Origin: Sanghuangporus weigelae
Taxonomy: Eukaryota; Basidiomycota; Agaricomycetes; Hymenochaetales; Hymenochaetaceae
Assembly: GCA_033182465.1 (NCBI GenBank)
Contig: CP137324.1
Coordinates: 1,612,001 to 1,676,000 of the forward strand
Reading direction: 5' to 3'
Length of the DNA: 64,000 nt
The notes beneath the pieces are model-generated. The model was not told the DNA's origin, made no database searches, and saw only the letters and a program-made list of their open reading frames with translations. Shown here piece after piece: positions 54,079 through 64,000 of the stretch (position 1 is the stretch's first letter; each line of letters begins with the position of its first letter). Made by a program: the position numbers and the translations under genes.

Positions 54079-56163
54079 ATGTCGATACGAGGTCTGCCCG
54101 ACGAGCGTCCGCGACCGAGCGTTGCGAACCTCATTGGGCGATTCGAGCAGCGGGCGAGTAAACGTCAGTCATCCGTCGGGCCTGGCGGGTCTGGTGCCAG
54201 TGCATCCCCGACTGCCTCGCCCTCCCAGTCTCGCTCGACAAGCGTGGTCAGCCATACTACGGGCGACTCGGCGGTTATAGAAGCTAAGGAGCGTAGAGAA
54301 TGGCCCCCGCAGCAGTTCAAGAATATTAATAATAATAGCTTTGGGAATATCACGAATGGGAATGGGAGTGGGAACGATGGCCTGCCGATGAATGCACCGA
54401 GCACGGCGTTCAGGACTGCTGATTTACGTGGATCGTTGGAGAAAACCTCGGTGGACAACTCGATGCGCGGTGTCGTCAAGTCTCCACCGTTGAATTCGTC
54501 CGGCGATGTACAGGCTTCTGTGGAAAGTGAAGAAAAGCAGGATGCGTCTGCGCCGCCTCCGCCTTCTGCAAACTCGGAACCATCACTAGTAGTCGAAGAA
54601 GTGAAACCTAGTACAGAGAAGAAGGAGGATGTTCAACCAACTACGCCGATGCGAGCGGCAGGGAAGATTACAGCGAGCAAGAGTAGTATTCCTTCGTCAA
54701 CACACTCTGGAACGCGTGCTAGGGCTACTGGCAAGACAGCGACTACACCACGACCTTCGACAATCGCACAATCCAAATCAACCTCATCAAAGACTTCGAC
54801 TTCCACGCCGCCCGCAGCGAGGCCGCTTACAGCTCAGCGGACCGGCAACTCTGCTGCGGGTGCTGCCGCCCGAGCCGGAGCAAAGAGCCCGCCTGTGTCG
54901 ACGCCCTCGCGCGCAAAGACACCAACTGCGCGCGGGTTACGCGCCTCAACATCTGGTCCGCTTCTCAAGACCGCTTCCAGCGTTATGGCAGATCGCGCAA
55001 AGACGCCAACAGCCTCGCCCGCGCGGGCTAAGACACCTACTGCCTCTGCTTCGCTATCCGCAGTTAAACATACCCCATCCTCCGGACTGTACGCGCCGAC
55101 GAAAGCTTCTCTGGCGCGAGCGAGAAACGCGGAGGCTCCGCCCCCGCCCGTGCCGAAACCTGCTGTGAGCGTGAGCTCGTTGGAGAGGCTTATGAAGCCT
55201 ACTGCGGCGAGTGCGTCGAAGGTGCGTGGACCTGCGCCTGTGCCGACGAGTCCGCCGCGTGCACCGCCGGCGGGTAGGAATGCGAAGATGACACCGACTT
55301 CCCCGCCGGCTAAGGGGAAGACGCTGAAGCTCCGCGTGGGACTTGCACCTGCGAGGATGAAGGAGGAGAGGGAGAGAAAGGAGAAGATTGCTGCTGCTAC
55401 TGCGGCAGGTGCGAGTGCTGCCGTTGTTTACGCCACCGGTACTGCTACGATTGTTCAACCTATGTCGGAAGACGAGCATGAATATGAACAGGAGCAGGAA
55501 CAACCTTCCTTCATCTCTACGACGGGCATATCCGATGCATCTCTCACTCACAAGAAGGAGCACGAAGAAGAAGAGTCAGACCATGCAGGCCCACCGTCCG
55601 ACATCGAGAGCTACGACGATGCTTTCGCGTCGGACGATGAACGCGCCTTGGAGCTGGATCGAGCGCATTTGGTGTCTGCGCGTCCCTCCGCTGAAGGGGA
55701 TAAGGAGCCATTCGCTGGGACGCTTGAGGTTCCTGAAGTGCTCCCAGTGGAGGAAGTGTCTGAGGCGAAGGTCGCGGTCGAGGAGCGCGAAAGTGAGACT
55801 GTTCCCGCTCCGGCGTCGGCTGAAGAGGAGGAGGAGGTCGTGCAAGTCGTTCCCCATTCGGAACCCGAGTCCGAGCTTGTAGATGAGGAGCTCGCTGCAT
55901 CTGGACCCGCTGAATCAGAACTCGAGCCGGCGTTGGAAGCAAAACACTTAGCTCAGACTGAGGATTCCCCCATCGGACGCGAGTTAGAGCCCAAGGTCGA
56001 GGCGGAAGCAAAAGGTCCTGCTACGCCTACCTCACCCACGTCAAAGCAGAATGGGCTCTCGGTCATTTCTGAGCCAGAGACAACGGAATTTGATAGTGTA
56101 TTGAACATGCTCGCTGTCAAACCTCCCGCCTCGCCTGTGAGTATCCCTGACGAGGAACTTTGA
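54079..56163 (+). CDS. large disordered Ser/Thr/Ala/Pro-rich protein
   Basis: Intronless, 694 residues. The N-terminus MSIRGLPDERPRPSVANLIG RFEQRASKRQ (two parts) is the most ordered-looking section. The middle is basic and low-complexity, with repeated AKTPTA units (RAKTPTARGL, RAKTPTASPARAKTPTASAS) and SGLYAPTKASLARARNAEAP, which I recall as a motif recurring in mushroom proteins. Short basic helix-like parts follow (APARMKEERERKEKIAAA). The last 200 residues are strongly acidic, with long Glu runs, and end FDSVLNMLAVKPPASPVSIP. The basic middle with TP sites could bind microtubules or nucleic acid, but no known domain is visible. It is clearly coding because one frame stays open for 2 kb from a good ATG. 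Confidence 0.8.
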   Translation: MSIRGLPDERPRPSVANLIGRFEQRASKRQSSVGPGGSGASASPTASPSQSRSTSVVSHTTGDSAVIEAKERREWPPQQFKNINNNSFGNITNGNGSGNDGLPMNAPSTAFRTADLRGSLEKTSVDNSMRGVVKSPPLNSSGDVQASVESEEKQDASAPPPPSANSEPSLVVEEVKPSTEKKEDVQPTTPMRAAGKITASKSSIPSSTHSGTRARATGKTATTPRPSTIAQSKSTSSKTSTSTPPAARPLTAQRTGNSAAGAAARAGAKSPPVSTPSRAKTPTARGLRASTSGPLLKTASSVMADRAKTPTASPARAKTPTASASLSAVKHTPSSGLYAPTKASLARARNAEAPPPPVPKPAVSVSSLERLMKPTAASASKVRGPAPVPTSPPRAPPAGRNAKMTPTSPPAKGKTLKLRVGLAPARMKEERERKEKIAAATAAGASAAVVYATGTATIVQPMSEDEHEYEQEQEQPSFISTTGISDASLTHKKEHEEEESDHAGPPSDIESYDDAFASDDERALELDRAHLVSARPSAEGDKEPFAGTLEVPEVLPVEEVSEAKVAVEERESETVPAPASAEEEEEVVQVVPHSEPESELVDEELAASGPAESELEPALEAKHLAQTEDSPIGRELEPKVEAEAKGPATPTSPTSKQNGLSVISEPETTEFDSVLNMLAVKPPASPVSIPDEEL

Positions 56164-57227
56164 ATCGCCTAAGATGAGGTGGGGAGATATTTTGAGTGGT
56201 AGAGAAGTTACATTTCTTGACGATGGCTTCGGTTGTATTTTACTTTTTTTTTCTCATATTTCTTTCATACTTTCTAACGTGTTCCATTGGCTTCATGAAT
56301 GCAATGATTCCCCCCCTTTCCCTTTCTCTTTTTACGCGTCTCTTCTCTTTTCTGCTCTTGTAAGCCTGATTCTTGGTTGGAAGTTTCATAATCACCGTTT
56401 TAATAAACTTCTTTCTTTCAATCAACTTGTTCAATCTACTTTGTTACACCATTTCGCCTTCTTTTTCTCTTTGCTTTTAAAGTGAACTTGGAGTGGCCCA
56501 GCATTCTTCAAGTGAGATATACCCTCAACCTTCATCACGATCTCTCGCACACTTCCAGTGCATTTTATCAATACCGTAAGCTCAGTGGTAACTCCGACCC
56601 CTTTTTTCTTCCTTTCAACGTAACATACTTCCCGTCCCCCTTCAACCGGCTCTTCAGTCCTTCTGTCTTGTATACCCTGCAGAGTCAATCGATACACTTA
56701 AGTAAAATGCGTTGCTTTCTCTTTTTGCTCTCTTTGTTTCTTTTCTCCTTTTTGTTTCGCTTGATAGTTCAGAAAGTCAAATAAACCAATTGTTGAACAT
56801 ACATACGTACATGAGCGTTCGCTTCCCCCCCCACCGAAAATGACAATGATTTGAAGACAATATGACTGACATCGGAGGTGTCGTCCTTATTGAATGTCAG
56901 AGCGGTTGACCTGGATATGCATAAACAGTTGGATGGGAGGCAATGCTGATGTTCATTGTCCTCTGAGTAGTGAAGGTAGATGTATGTAGATAGAAGACAA
57001 TGAAGGAACATGCGGAGAAAGGGATAAATGAGATGAAATACAGCAATGCATTGTTGAAAGAGATATACGAAATCAATGGAAGGGAAGGTATAAGTGAGAG
57101 CGTGCCTTGAGTTGATCGTGTGGCTTTGATCAGTTTCGAGGTGCGGGTATGACTCCACGGCGTCTACGTTTGTTAAAAAAAAGAAAAGACATAAGGAGAC
57201 GTCGGGAAAGTCATGAATACAAGTTAC
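56164..57227. other. convergent 3' region, T- and pyrimidine-rich
   Basis: About 1.06 kb between two converging genes. The plus strand is strongly pyrimidine-rich in several stretches (56230-56470, 56590-56760). No supported gene; small frames are translated low-complexity DNA. Confidence 0.6.
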
Positions 57228-58207
57228 TCACATCTCTCGAACTGGAGAATTGAAAGCAAGCAAGATCGGAATTAAATCGTGATGGGTAAGATAAACACGA
57301 GATTTGTGGGTAAAGGGGAGTGAAGCTTGTTGCTTACCTCGGAGGATGAAGTTTGCTAGGACGGCGAAGAAGAGGAGCGCTGAGATGATCACCGGACCGA
57401 TGATTTGGTCTGTATGATTGTTCAGAGTCGGGCAATAATGAGGTAATATTGAAAGGAAGGGCGGAGGGAAAAGGATAAAAATGTGGATGGTGACGTACCA
57501 AAATGCCCTGGATCGCGTTTCCGGATCATCGTGATGCGTTTCTGGTAGATTGACCATCCATATACCTATCCCATTTAAAATAGATTCAGCTCATGCTAAG
57601 AGCAGGAGAGGAAGATGGAACGCACGACGACGCAGATGCTGATACCCGCATAAATGTATGCAAAGTCACGCGCGATGGCATCTTCTGAGGCGTTGAAGAG
57701 TGCTAGCGCGAGTGTGCCGAGGAGTACACCGATGTTGAGGTAGGCTATCCATGCTGCAAGAGTTAGAGAATTCAGGCACAGTTCGGTTATTCTTTCTTTG
57801 AAATTTGTTGGTGAAGACAAGTACGCACTGCGCTCGTTGGCGAACCAGACTTTACCTTCCACCCTTATGGGCGTTGGGATCTTCTTCGGGATGCGGACAG
57901 TGACTGGCACACCGCCGCCTCCACCTCCGCCTCCGGCATCTGTACCATCTTCGTTCACGGTCTCTTCATCCGGAGGAGCACCAGCGTTGTTACCACTAGA
58001 GATCGCCTGATATTCATGAACGAATACATCCCCCTCTCCTTCTGGGATCCTATCTGCGCGAGTCTCGCGATCGCGATTCCGTCGGGATGTGTCCGGGAGG
58101 GACTGGAGAGCTGTGGATGAGAAGGGTTGGAGGACGGCGTGCCAGGAGCGTTTGAGCAGGCCTTCGTGTTTGGTTTCGGCGTGAGGGTGAGACGAGGAGG
58201 AGGCCAT
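57228..58207 (-). CDS. Vtc1-like DUF202 membrane protein
   Basis: Exons 57829-58207, 57626-57753, 57499-57565, 57338-57409 and 57228-57241 give 219 residues. After a polar N-terminus of about 115 residues with a run of nine Gly comes KVWFANERTWIAYLNIGVLL, the DUF202/VTC signature, then the rest of the first helix (LGTLALALFNASED), the second (YIYAGISICVVVYGWSIYQK), a basic loop RITMIRKRDPGHFDQ, and the third helix (IISALLFFAVLANFILR). In yeast the Vtc1 protein of this fold is the membrane subunit of the vacuolar polyphosphate polymerase. The N-terminal extension and Gly run are longer than in Vtc1 itself, and no SPX domain is present. The last exon is only 14 nt. It is divergent from the HAD hydrolase with 232 bp between starts. 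Confidence 0.88.
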
Positions 58208-58439
58208 GTTTTCGAATTTATTCCGATTTGTTTTGAGGATGTGATGACAGTTCCAAAGCAAAGAAGGAAACCTTGGCTCAGTCGCCCAGTCCGCGGTCAC
58301 GGGTTCCGAGGAAAGATAAGATTAGATAGCATCAATTTGAACTGAACAAATAAATGACGCGTTGCGATCGTTATTTTTATGCCACCATCTCTCTGACTCA
58401 ATCAAGACCTCACAGGACCTTACCCGCAGAGAACTCGGC

Positions 58440-59206
58440 ATGAAAACGAAAACTCTAGATCAATTTGATGCTCTCATCTTTGATGTGTATGGTACTCTAA
58501 TCGTACGTGCAAAGTATTGGTTAGGCTCATCGTCTCATATCCGATACTTCAGGACTGGGAAACAGGCATATACACAGCTCTGAAGCCCGTGCTCGACCGT
58601 GTCAGTTCATCCTTCTCTAGAAAGGATGCACTTCTCGCCTTCTTTTCAGTGGAAAAGGACGTGCAAGTCCAACATCCAACCATGCCATATAACAAGCTCC
58701 TTGCAGTCGTCCATTCCACCTTTGCTACACGTATCGGCACAGCGTCCACTCCAGAGGAAGATGACGCGTTTGGAAGCTCCATATCGAAATGGCCTGCATT
58801 CCCTGATACGGCGGAGGCACTTGCGTCACTCAAGAGGCACTACAAGCTGATCGTCCTCTCCAACGTCGATAATCATTCCTTCAACACATTCTCGCGGCCG
58901 ATCCTGGAAAGTAAAGGCGGGACATTCGATATCGTGCTGACTGCGCAAGACTTGGGGGTATACAAGCCCGATCCAGCGAATTTTAAAGCTGCGCTGCAAG
59001 CTATTGAAGATGGATTTGGAATCGGGAAGGAGAAGGTACTTGTTACGGCGAACAGCCTATTCCACGACCACGAACCTGCGAATGCACTGGGTATATGCAG
59101 CGCCTGGATCGAGCGAGAAGGGGCGACGATCGGCGTTGATTCTGGCAGTTCAGCGACGTACGACTTCCGATTCAAGACGTTGGGCGAGATGGCCGAGGCG
59201 AGTTGA
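58440..59206 (+). CDS. HAD-superfamily hydrolase, haloacid dehalogenase-like
   Basis: Exons 58440-58502 and 58553-59206 give 238 residues. HAD motif I is FDALIFDVYGTLIDWETG (nucleophile Asp), split by the intron just after TLI; motif II is LIVLSNVDNHSF; motif III is the Lys in LGVYKPDPANF; motif IV is in NSLFHDHEPANALG. This set matches the type-II (S)-2-haloacid dehalogenase subgroup, common in fungi. Whether it cleaves haloacids or acts as a phosphatase cannot be told. The length is normal and no targeting signal is seen. Confidence 0.9.
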
Positions 59207-59442
59207 CTACATGACATGATATGATGTAACTGGTGATGGCATATCCCGATAAAGTAAAATGGACCATCAAACTGCCATACAAAGGAATAAATGCACACGT
59301 GATATTACATCTGGGATCTTCTCGATCGTTCCTCCCGTTTCGGTGTATTTCCTGTTCTCTTATATACCACCTTCTCAATCTTCAACTTCGCGAGATTACA
59401 TTCTACCATCCATCCTCATAGCATAGACTCACACACCCAATC

Positions 59443-60754
59443 ATGGGCAAAGACTACTACAAGATTCTTGAGGTCCCTCGCGATGCTTCCGACAACGACA
59501 TCAAGAAGGCATATCGCAAGGCAGCCCTCAAGTACCATCCAGACCGTAACGCGGGCTCAGAGGAATCCTCTCAGAAATTCAAAGAAGTAAGCATACATGT
59601 TCGTTGTGTTTGTTCTTCGTTACTGACTCTTGTGTTCTGATAGATCTCTGAAGCATTCGAGGTCCTCAGCGATAAAGACAAAAAAGCCGTCTATGACCAA
59701 TTCGGTGAGGAGGGCCTCAAGGGCACTGGACCTGCCCCAGGAGGAGGCGCAGGTGGCCCATTCGGTGCCGGTGCAGGTGGGTTCCCTGGTGGAGGCACTT
59801 CGTTTGGCGGCTTCCCAGGTGGAACGACATTCACGTTCACCTCTGGCGGACCGGGTGGAGGTGCCCGTTCTACACGCTTCTCTCCCTCAGATCCGAATCG
59901 TATATTCGAGTGAGTATCTAATTTATGCGTGATTACTTTTTTGGTTGAGAGTACTGACATTATATTTGTGTAGGCAATTCTTCAAAGGTATGGGTGGCGG
60001 AGGCTTAGGAAGTATGTTCGGCGGAATGGACGAGGACGAGGACGATGGACATACGTTCTTCATGAGCAATGGCATGCCAGGTGGAATGCCTGGCATGAAT
60101 GGCATGAGCGGAATGGGAGGAATGGGAGGAATGGGCGGAATGGGTGGCATGCCTCGCAGACCCCAAGCTCAACAACGCTCTCAAACCCGACCGAGCACAC
60201 CTGCAGAGCTCTCCGAAATAACACGTCCTCTCAGAGTCTCGTTAGAAGACCTCTATACGGGCGCGACGAAGCACCTCAAAGTCGGGAGGAAGCTATTCAA
60301 CGGGCAGACGGAGGAGAAGGTGCTCGAGATCGCTGTCTTACCTGGGTGGAAGAGTGGGACGAAGATCCGCTTCCCGCGTGCGGGGAACGAGGTCAGTCCA
60401 ACTGGAGACGCGCAGGACTTGGTGTTTGTTGTCGAGGAGAAGCCGCATCCGCGGTTCGAGCGAGACGGGAGCGAGCTCATCGTCAAGGAGAAGATCCCGC
60501 TTGTTGATGCGTTGACGAATATCGGCGGTGGAGTACGACATATCGAGCACCTCGATGGAAGGAAGGTGCCTGTTCCACTCCCGCTGGGTGTGATTAAGCC
60601 GGGCACGGAGAGCCGTGTACCTGGTGAGGGGATGCCGATTAGGAAGGAAGGGAGCGTGAGGAGGAAGGGCGACTTGATTGTGCGGTGGGAGGTTCAGTTC
60701 CCTGATCGGTTGACCCCTTCGCAGAGGGAGGGTGTGAGGAAGGTGCTTGGTTGA
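59443..60754 (+). CDS. SIS1: class II J-domain chaperone of Sis1/Psi1 type
   Basis: Exons 59443-59586, 59644-59909 and 59974-60754 give 396 residues. The J domain ([20 protein letters not shown]..) has HPD in [10 protein letters not shown] and ends [12 protein letters not shown] Gly/Phe-rich stretch follows ([20 protein letters not shown]), then a Gly/Met-rich stretch with tandem [11 protein letters not shown] coded by short DNA repeats (about 60085-60150). Two C-terminal substrate-binding domains ([39 protein letters not shown]) and a dimerisation end ([16 protein letters not shown]) complete it. No zinc finger is present, which makes it class II. Such proteins deliver substrates to Hsp70 in the cytosol and nucleus. 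The symbol is given by architecture, not by proven orthology. Confidence 0.92.
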
Positions 60755-60783
60755 ACGTATTGGTTTTCGCTTTCTGACGGACC

Positions 60784-61860
60784 ATGAGCACGACAAAAAA
60801 ATCATCACGTTTCTTGATCTGTAATTCTTCCCTTCCCTCCCTTCCCAACCTTTTCTCGTTTGTTTCACTCCGTTGTTGTAACTTCAAGTCATCACACCAT
60901 GATATTTCCTTTTGTAATTTGTTTTCTCATATCTTAGTCTTAAAAACGCAAGTGTACGATAGATACCCTTACAATGAGCATCCGGCTTTGAATAGGACGA
61001 AATGCCTGTTAGTGGGAGAAGAGCAGCACGTATGATTCATCTATGTGATTCTAGTATCATATTGATTGTGAGAAATACGTGGGATGAAACCAAAATCTCG
61101 TATCACACGAGTAAATCGTCCAGATATCAAATACTGCTCCGTTTCAACAAACAGCCTGTGTATATAACTACTACAAAAGATATCCGTACGTACGAAAGGA
61201 ATGTATGACAGACGAGATCAATATGTAGATAATCCCAATAGCCTTGTGTGAGCCTCCCGCGTAGTGTTCGAATCCCTTGCACCTTATAGAGGTAGGACTA
61301 GTCCTGGGGGCACGGGATCGTTGATTCATCTGCCGTTCCCTTCGAATCGCATATGTCTGGGAATCTTTGAGGTCCTCCCGCGAGAAACTTTCCACACCGA
61401 GCGATCGAGGAGCGTACATGTAGAAATGCGTGACAATTTAAATACAAGTCAGTCGAATATTTGCAAGTTGCGTTATCCTGATCCGAGTATGTGTGTATAA
61501 TACGTACTCGTCTGAAGGCCCGAGGGACTGGCCGGGCATTCACTTGCATCATCGCACCAGGCATGAGACACAGAAGGAATGCGAGGAAAAGGACTTGGAG
61601 CATGGTGAAAGCAGCAGCGGTCTGTCGGTGCGGCATGATTGTTGTCGACAAACTGGGTTGAACTGGATGGTGCAGGCGAGTCGAACCAGTGAAGGGAAAA
61701 GTGTACGAAGGACGAAGACTGAGGGTAGGAGATGGACAGGGATTTATTATAAGAGTGTGGTTCCCTATCTCAACTCCGGTCACAGGTCTAGGTCCATCGA
61801 ATATATCAATTCTGAGGCGTACCACATTCCGACCGTCTTGTTAGTCGTTATTGCAAAGCG
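60784..61860. repeat. segmental tandem duplication, left copy
   Basis: This unit recurs at about 62386-63900 in the same orientation. Shared landmarks in order: ATCTGTAATT, CTTTTCTC, TTTTCTCATATCTTAGTCTT, GATAGATACCC, and then the minus-strand small secreted protein gene. The left copy has no insert at GATAGATACCC (60957-60967), which shows the state before the hAT-like element entered the right copy. Confidence 0.8.
61298..61636 (-). CDS. small secreted protein, copy 1 (72 residues)
   Basis: Exons 61508-61636 and 61298-61387. Exon 1 encodes MPHRQTAAAFTMLQVLFLAF, LLCLMPGAMMQVNARPVPRA and FRR, an N-terminal signal peptide or anchor with likely cleavage near VNA|RPVP. The second exon encodes FLAGGPQRFPDICDSKGTAD and ESTIPCPQD. 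The phase-0 intron starts GTACGTA, as in the paralogue at 63521-63853. The reading was chosen because both paralogues then agree (AGGPxRxPxICxSKxTAxES) and end at nearby stops. The mature part is about 40 residues with two Cys. I know no family; size, signal and duplication suggest an effector-like or signalling secreted peptide. An ATG further in (MLQVL..) would still give a signal peptide. Confidence 0.7.
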   Translation of the reverse strand: MPHRQTAAAFTMLQVLFLAFLLCLMPGAMMQVNARPVPRAFRRVRIIHTYSDQDNATCKYSTDLYLNCHAFLHVRSSIARCGKFLAGGPQRFPDICDSKGTADESTIPCPQD

Positions 61861-62570
61861 CGTTTCAGAGATGGGCGACGCAACGAAAGCAGATTCTGTT
61901 GAAGGATCCGTGACTTGGTGATCGTTGGATCATTGGATGCGGGAGCTGTTAGATCAACGATCGAAGAAATGAGCTGGTTACTTACCTGATGATCTATGAT
62001 CATAACTGAAGTACTGATGTGTCGTAGATGCAGAGACATCTCGTTGCTGCCGGATCAACTGAGCATCAAGTTCTGACTAGACGGGAACCATCTTTCTCCC
62101 ATTGAAGACGACCGATGAAGGCATTAAAGAGATGAACAGAACCAGAGGAAGAGGGTGAAGCGGATTTTCTTTACAGGATACATCATAGATGCCCTCACAA
62201 ACAGCATAGAGCTCTGATACAAAAGACATGCTGCTGAGGTGGCCGCGTAGTTGTATTCTCCTCTTCCATCCTTTGAAGGACCTATAGAGGTTTTCGAGTA
62301 GACGTTTGTTGGTTGCAAGTAATAACTTCTAGATCTCGCCGCTGAAGCACAGCGTGTTGAATGTAATGGATGACACATGCTCATGACTCATGACCGAAAA
62401 ATATTCTATTATAGTTTTTTTTTATCTGTAATTATTCTCAGTGCCCCTTTCCCCTACCTTTTCTCATTTCACTTCATTGTCGTAGTCCCGAAGTGCGATA
62501 TTCCACTACGCTATTTTTCCTTTTGTGATTTGTTTTCTCATATCTTAGTCTTTGAAAGTGCAACTGTGCG
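61861..62570. other. spacer between the duplicated units
   Basis: Contains the promoter side of secreted-protein copy 1 and the start of the right duplicated unit (from about 62386). No further gene is supported. Confidence 0.5.
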
Positions 62571-62578
62571 ATAGATAC

Positions 62579-63224
62579 TAGGGCTCCGCAGCGTATCGTA
62601 TATAGCGTATACGATACGGCGTATACGCTATACGTGCGTATGCGTATCAGCTCAAGCAACTGGATTATACGCCCGTATGCGTATGATATTTTGGAAATTT
62701 TGGCGTATATGGCGTATACGTGCGTATATTTTGGGGCCTGAAAACAGTAAGAAATCTCGCACTCGAATGAGAAATCAAATCTGCCTCTTTGCTTCGAAAT
62801 TAGACATAACTCACCGAAATCTTACTGTTGGGTGTGTGGCCACTGTCTCTAGTACACGTCCAGCATAATATTTAGAGTTGTCTCGCTTATAATGCAAAAA
62901 TTACGTAATTTCATACTATCTGACAGAATTCTGGCAGAACCTCGTCATTTGTGCACAAAAATTAGTATTTGTATTAGGTGTCTCACCTTAAGGAACGCAA
63001 CCTTAAGGAACGCAACGAAAGTATTTCTAATGCACAAACATGATGTGCAATGGTCAGAATGTTGTGCTGTTGGTGTGGACCCGTATATGCCGTATACGCC
63101 GTATATATACGCGCGTATCCGTATCTCAGTTCAAAATCAAATATACGCTCGTATTTTATACGAGCGTATGCGTATATGCCTAAAATTATACGCGCGTATC
63201 GTATACGATACGCGCGGAGCCCTA
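62579..63224. mobile_element. hAT-like miniature element, copy C (variant subfamily)
   Basis: A 646-bp element with ends TAGGGCTCCGC and its complement, flanked by a perfect 8-bp duplication ATAGATAC (62571-62578 and 63225-63232). The subterminal regions consist of CGTATA / GCGTATACG units like those of copies A and B, but the end reads GGGCTCCGCGCGTATC instead of GGGTTCCGACCGTATC, so it is a sister subfamily. No transposase is present. Confidence 0.9.
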
Positions 63225-63520
63225 ATAGATACCCATGGACATCGAGCTTTGAATATGACGAAACACTATTCTGAGAGAACAAAGGTGAGTGTGTCGTGAT
63301 CACTCCAGGCAATCGTCGTAGTATTATTCATATATCGAGCGCTACTTAGTGAGGGAGATTACATCCGTTTCAACCAGCGCCTCCATAGAACGAGTCAAAT
63401 ATGAAGCATTCGTACAATATATATATGCGACACGTTAGTAAACATGTAACCCCAAATCCCAATAACCGAGATGGATCCTCTACCGTGGTATTCTGATCCC
63501 CTGCAACTTCAGTGGTAACT

Positions 63521-63853
63521 CTAGCACGAGACCTTTGACTCGTTTGCCGTTTCCTTCGAATTGCATATGCTCGGGTTTCTCGAGGGTCCTCCTGCGAATT
63601 GCTTCTCGTGTCAAAGGGTCAAAGAAGAGCATACACAGAGAAACGTATGAAAATTTAGGTATAAGTCATTTGAAAAAGTTGCAACGCGAAGCAAGTTCAA
63701 GCATGTGCGTATTGTACGTACTATTGAATCGAGAAGAGGTTGGGGGACGGGTAGGGCATTCACTTGCATCATCGCACCGGGCTTGAGCGCCAGAAGGAAT
63801 GTAAAGAAAAGGACTTGAAGCATGGTGAAAATGATGTTCAGTTGGCGCGACAT
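63521..63853 (-). CDS. small secreted protein, copy 2 (71 residues)
   Basis: Exons 63722-63853 and 63521-63604. Exon 1 encodes MSRQLNIIFTMLQVLFFTFL, LALKPGAMMQVNALPVPQPL and LDSI; exon 2 encodes KQFAGGPSRNPSICNSKETA and NESKVSC. Same intron place and phase, same signal-peptide core (TMLQVLF, PGAMMQVNA) and same two Cys of the mature part as copy 1. The mature part is more diverged than the signal peptide (for example PRAFRR against PQPLLDSI). The gene's 3' flank took the hAT-like element at 62579-63224, about 300 bp after the stop. Confidence 0.7.
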
Positions 63854-64000
63854 TGTTGTCTTCACGTTGCGTGCAGGATCTGACTAGATGGTGAATACGA
63901 ATTAGTATATAAAAAACGGACGTTGTGAGAGCAGAGGATGGAAGAGCATTGCCTACAGGGGTATGGCGGTAGTAGATTATTGGCTAGAACTGAGCGTAGG
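63854..64000. other. right edge of the window
   Basis: Upstream region of secreted-protein copy 2. No gene seen; the window ends before any further landmark. Confidence 0.5.

Larger units (their letters stand above)
62386..63900. repeat. segmental tandem duplication, right copy (with hAT-like insert)
   Basis: Partner of 60784-61860, enlarged by the 646-bp element at 62579-63224. Outside the insert the two units align through the 3' region and both exons of the secreted-protein gene, with clear divergence. Confidence 0.8.

Noticed and set aside
61255-61290. tRNA-like B-box sequence GTGTTCGAATCCC
   Set aside because: No A-box or cloverleaf can be built, and the homologous place in the right duplicated unit reads differently, so it is just 3' flank of the secreted-protein gene.
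61171-61419. Alternative reading of exon 2 in secreted-protein copy 1 (frame with YAIRRERQMNQRSRAP)
   Set aside because: This frame is also partly alike in both copies, but it does not join the first exon in phase; the phase-0 reading gives matching proteins and stops in both copies.

Overview
This window is nuclear DNA of a basidiomycete fungus, almost certainly an Agaricomycete (mushroom or wood/litter fungus). The signs are intron-dense genes with short (about 45-75 bp) GT..AG introns, tightly packed divergent gene pairs, and families typical of this class: a DyP-type peroxidase, a DUF6533-like seven-helix protein, a pepsin-like secreted protease with a DSG active site, and a NACHT-WD40 NLR-like protein. 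I cannot name order or species from sequence alone.

Layout. 0.2-5.6 kb: homocitrate synthase (lysine synthesis), divergent from the tRNA m7G46 methyltransferase catalytic subunit, then a disordered protein whose C-terminal third is an oligoribonuclease-like DEDDh exonuclease. 5.6-18 kb is gene-poor and rich in mobile DNA: two near-identical 130-bp foldback elements, a 400-bp inverted repeat, two hAT-like CGTATACGG-rich miniature elements with perfect 8-bp target duplications (one holding two further elements, one inside the other), plus one secreted aspartic protease gene and a decayed membrane-protein gene. 18-26.7 kb: a LAMMER/CLK-type kinase and a large MYST histone acetyltransferase with a double PHD finger. 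27-32 kb: a DUF6533-like membrane protein and a tiny Cys-rich protein. 32-37 kb: a makorin-type RING/CCCH protein divergent from the diphthamide J-protein DPH4, then a polytopic membrane protein. 38.3-43.4 kb: one C2-like/NACHT/WD40 NLR-like gene, bracketed by diverged direct repeats. 45.9-49.5 kb: a SIM-rich RING-like protein and a DUF4604 protein. 51-60.8 kb is dense: DyP peroxidase, alpha/beta hydrolase, a disordered protein, a Vtc1-like DUF202 membrane protein, a HAD hydrolase and a Sis1-type J-protein. 60.8-64 kb: a segmental tandem duplication carrying two paralogous small secreted protein genes; the second copy took a hAT-like miniature element in its 3' flank.

How it fits together. 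Most genes are single-copy housekeeping functions (lysine, tRNA and eEF2 modification, chromatin, chaperone, ubiquitin ligation) without an obvious shared pathway. The accessory part consists of the mobile-element belt (5.6-16 kb), the NLR neighbourhood and the duplicated small secreted proteins at the right end. Paralogous pre-insertion sites present in this same window confirm two of the insertions, which makes their order unusually clear.

Gene models were made by eye from reading frames, splice consensus and family motifs; no alignment program or database search was run.
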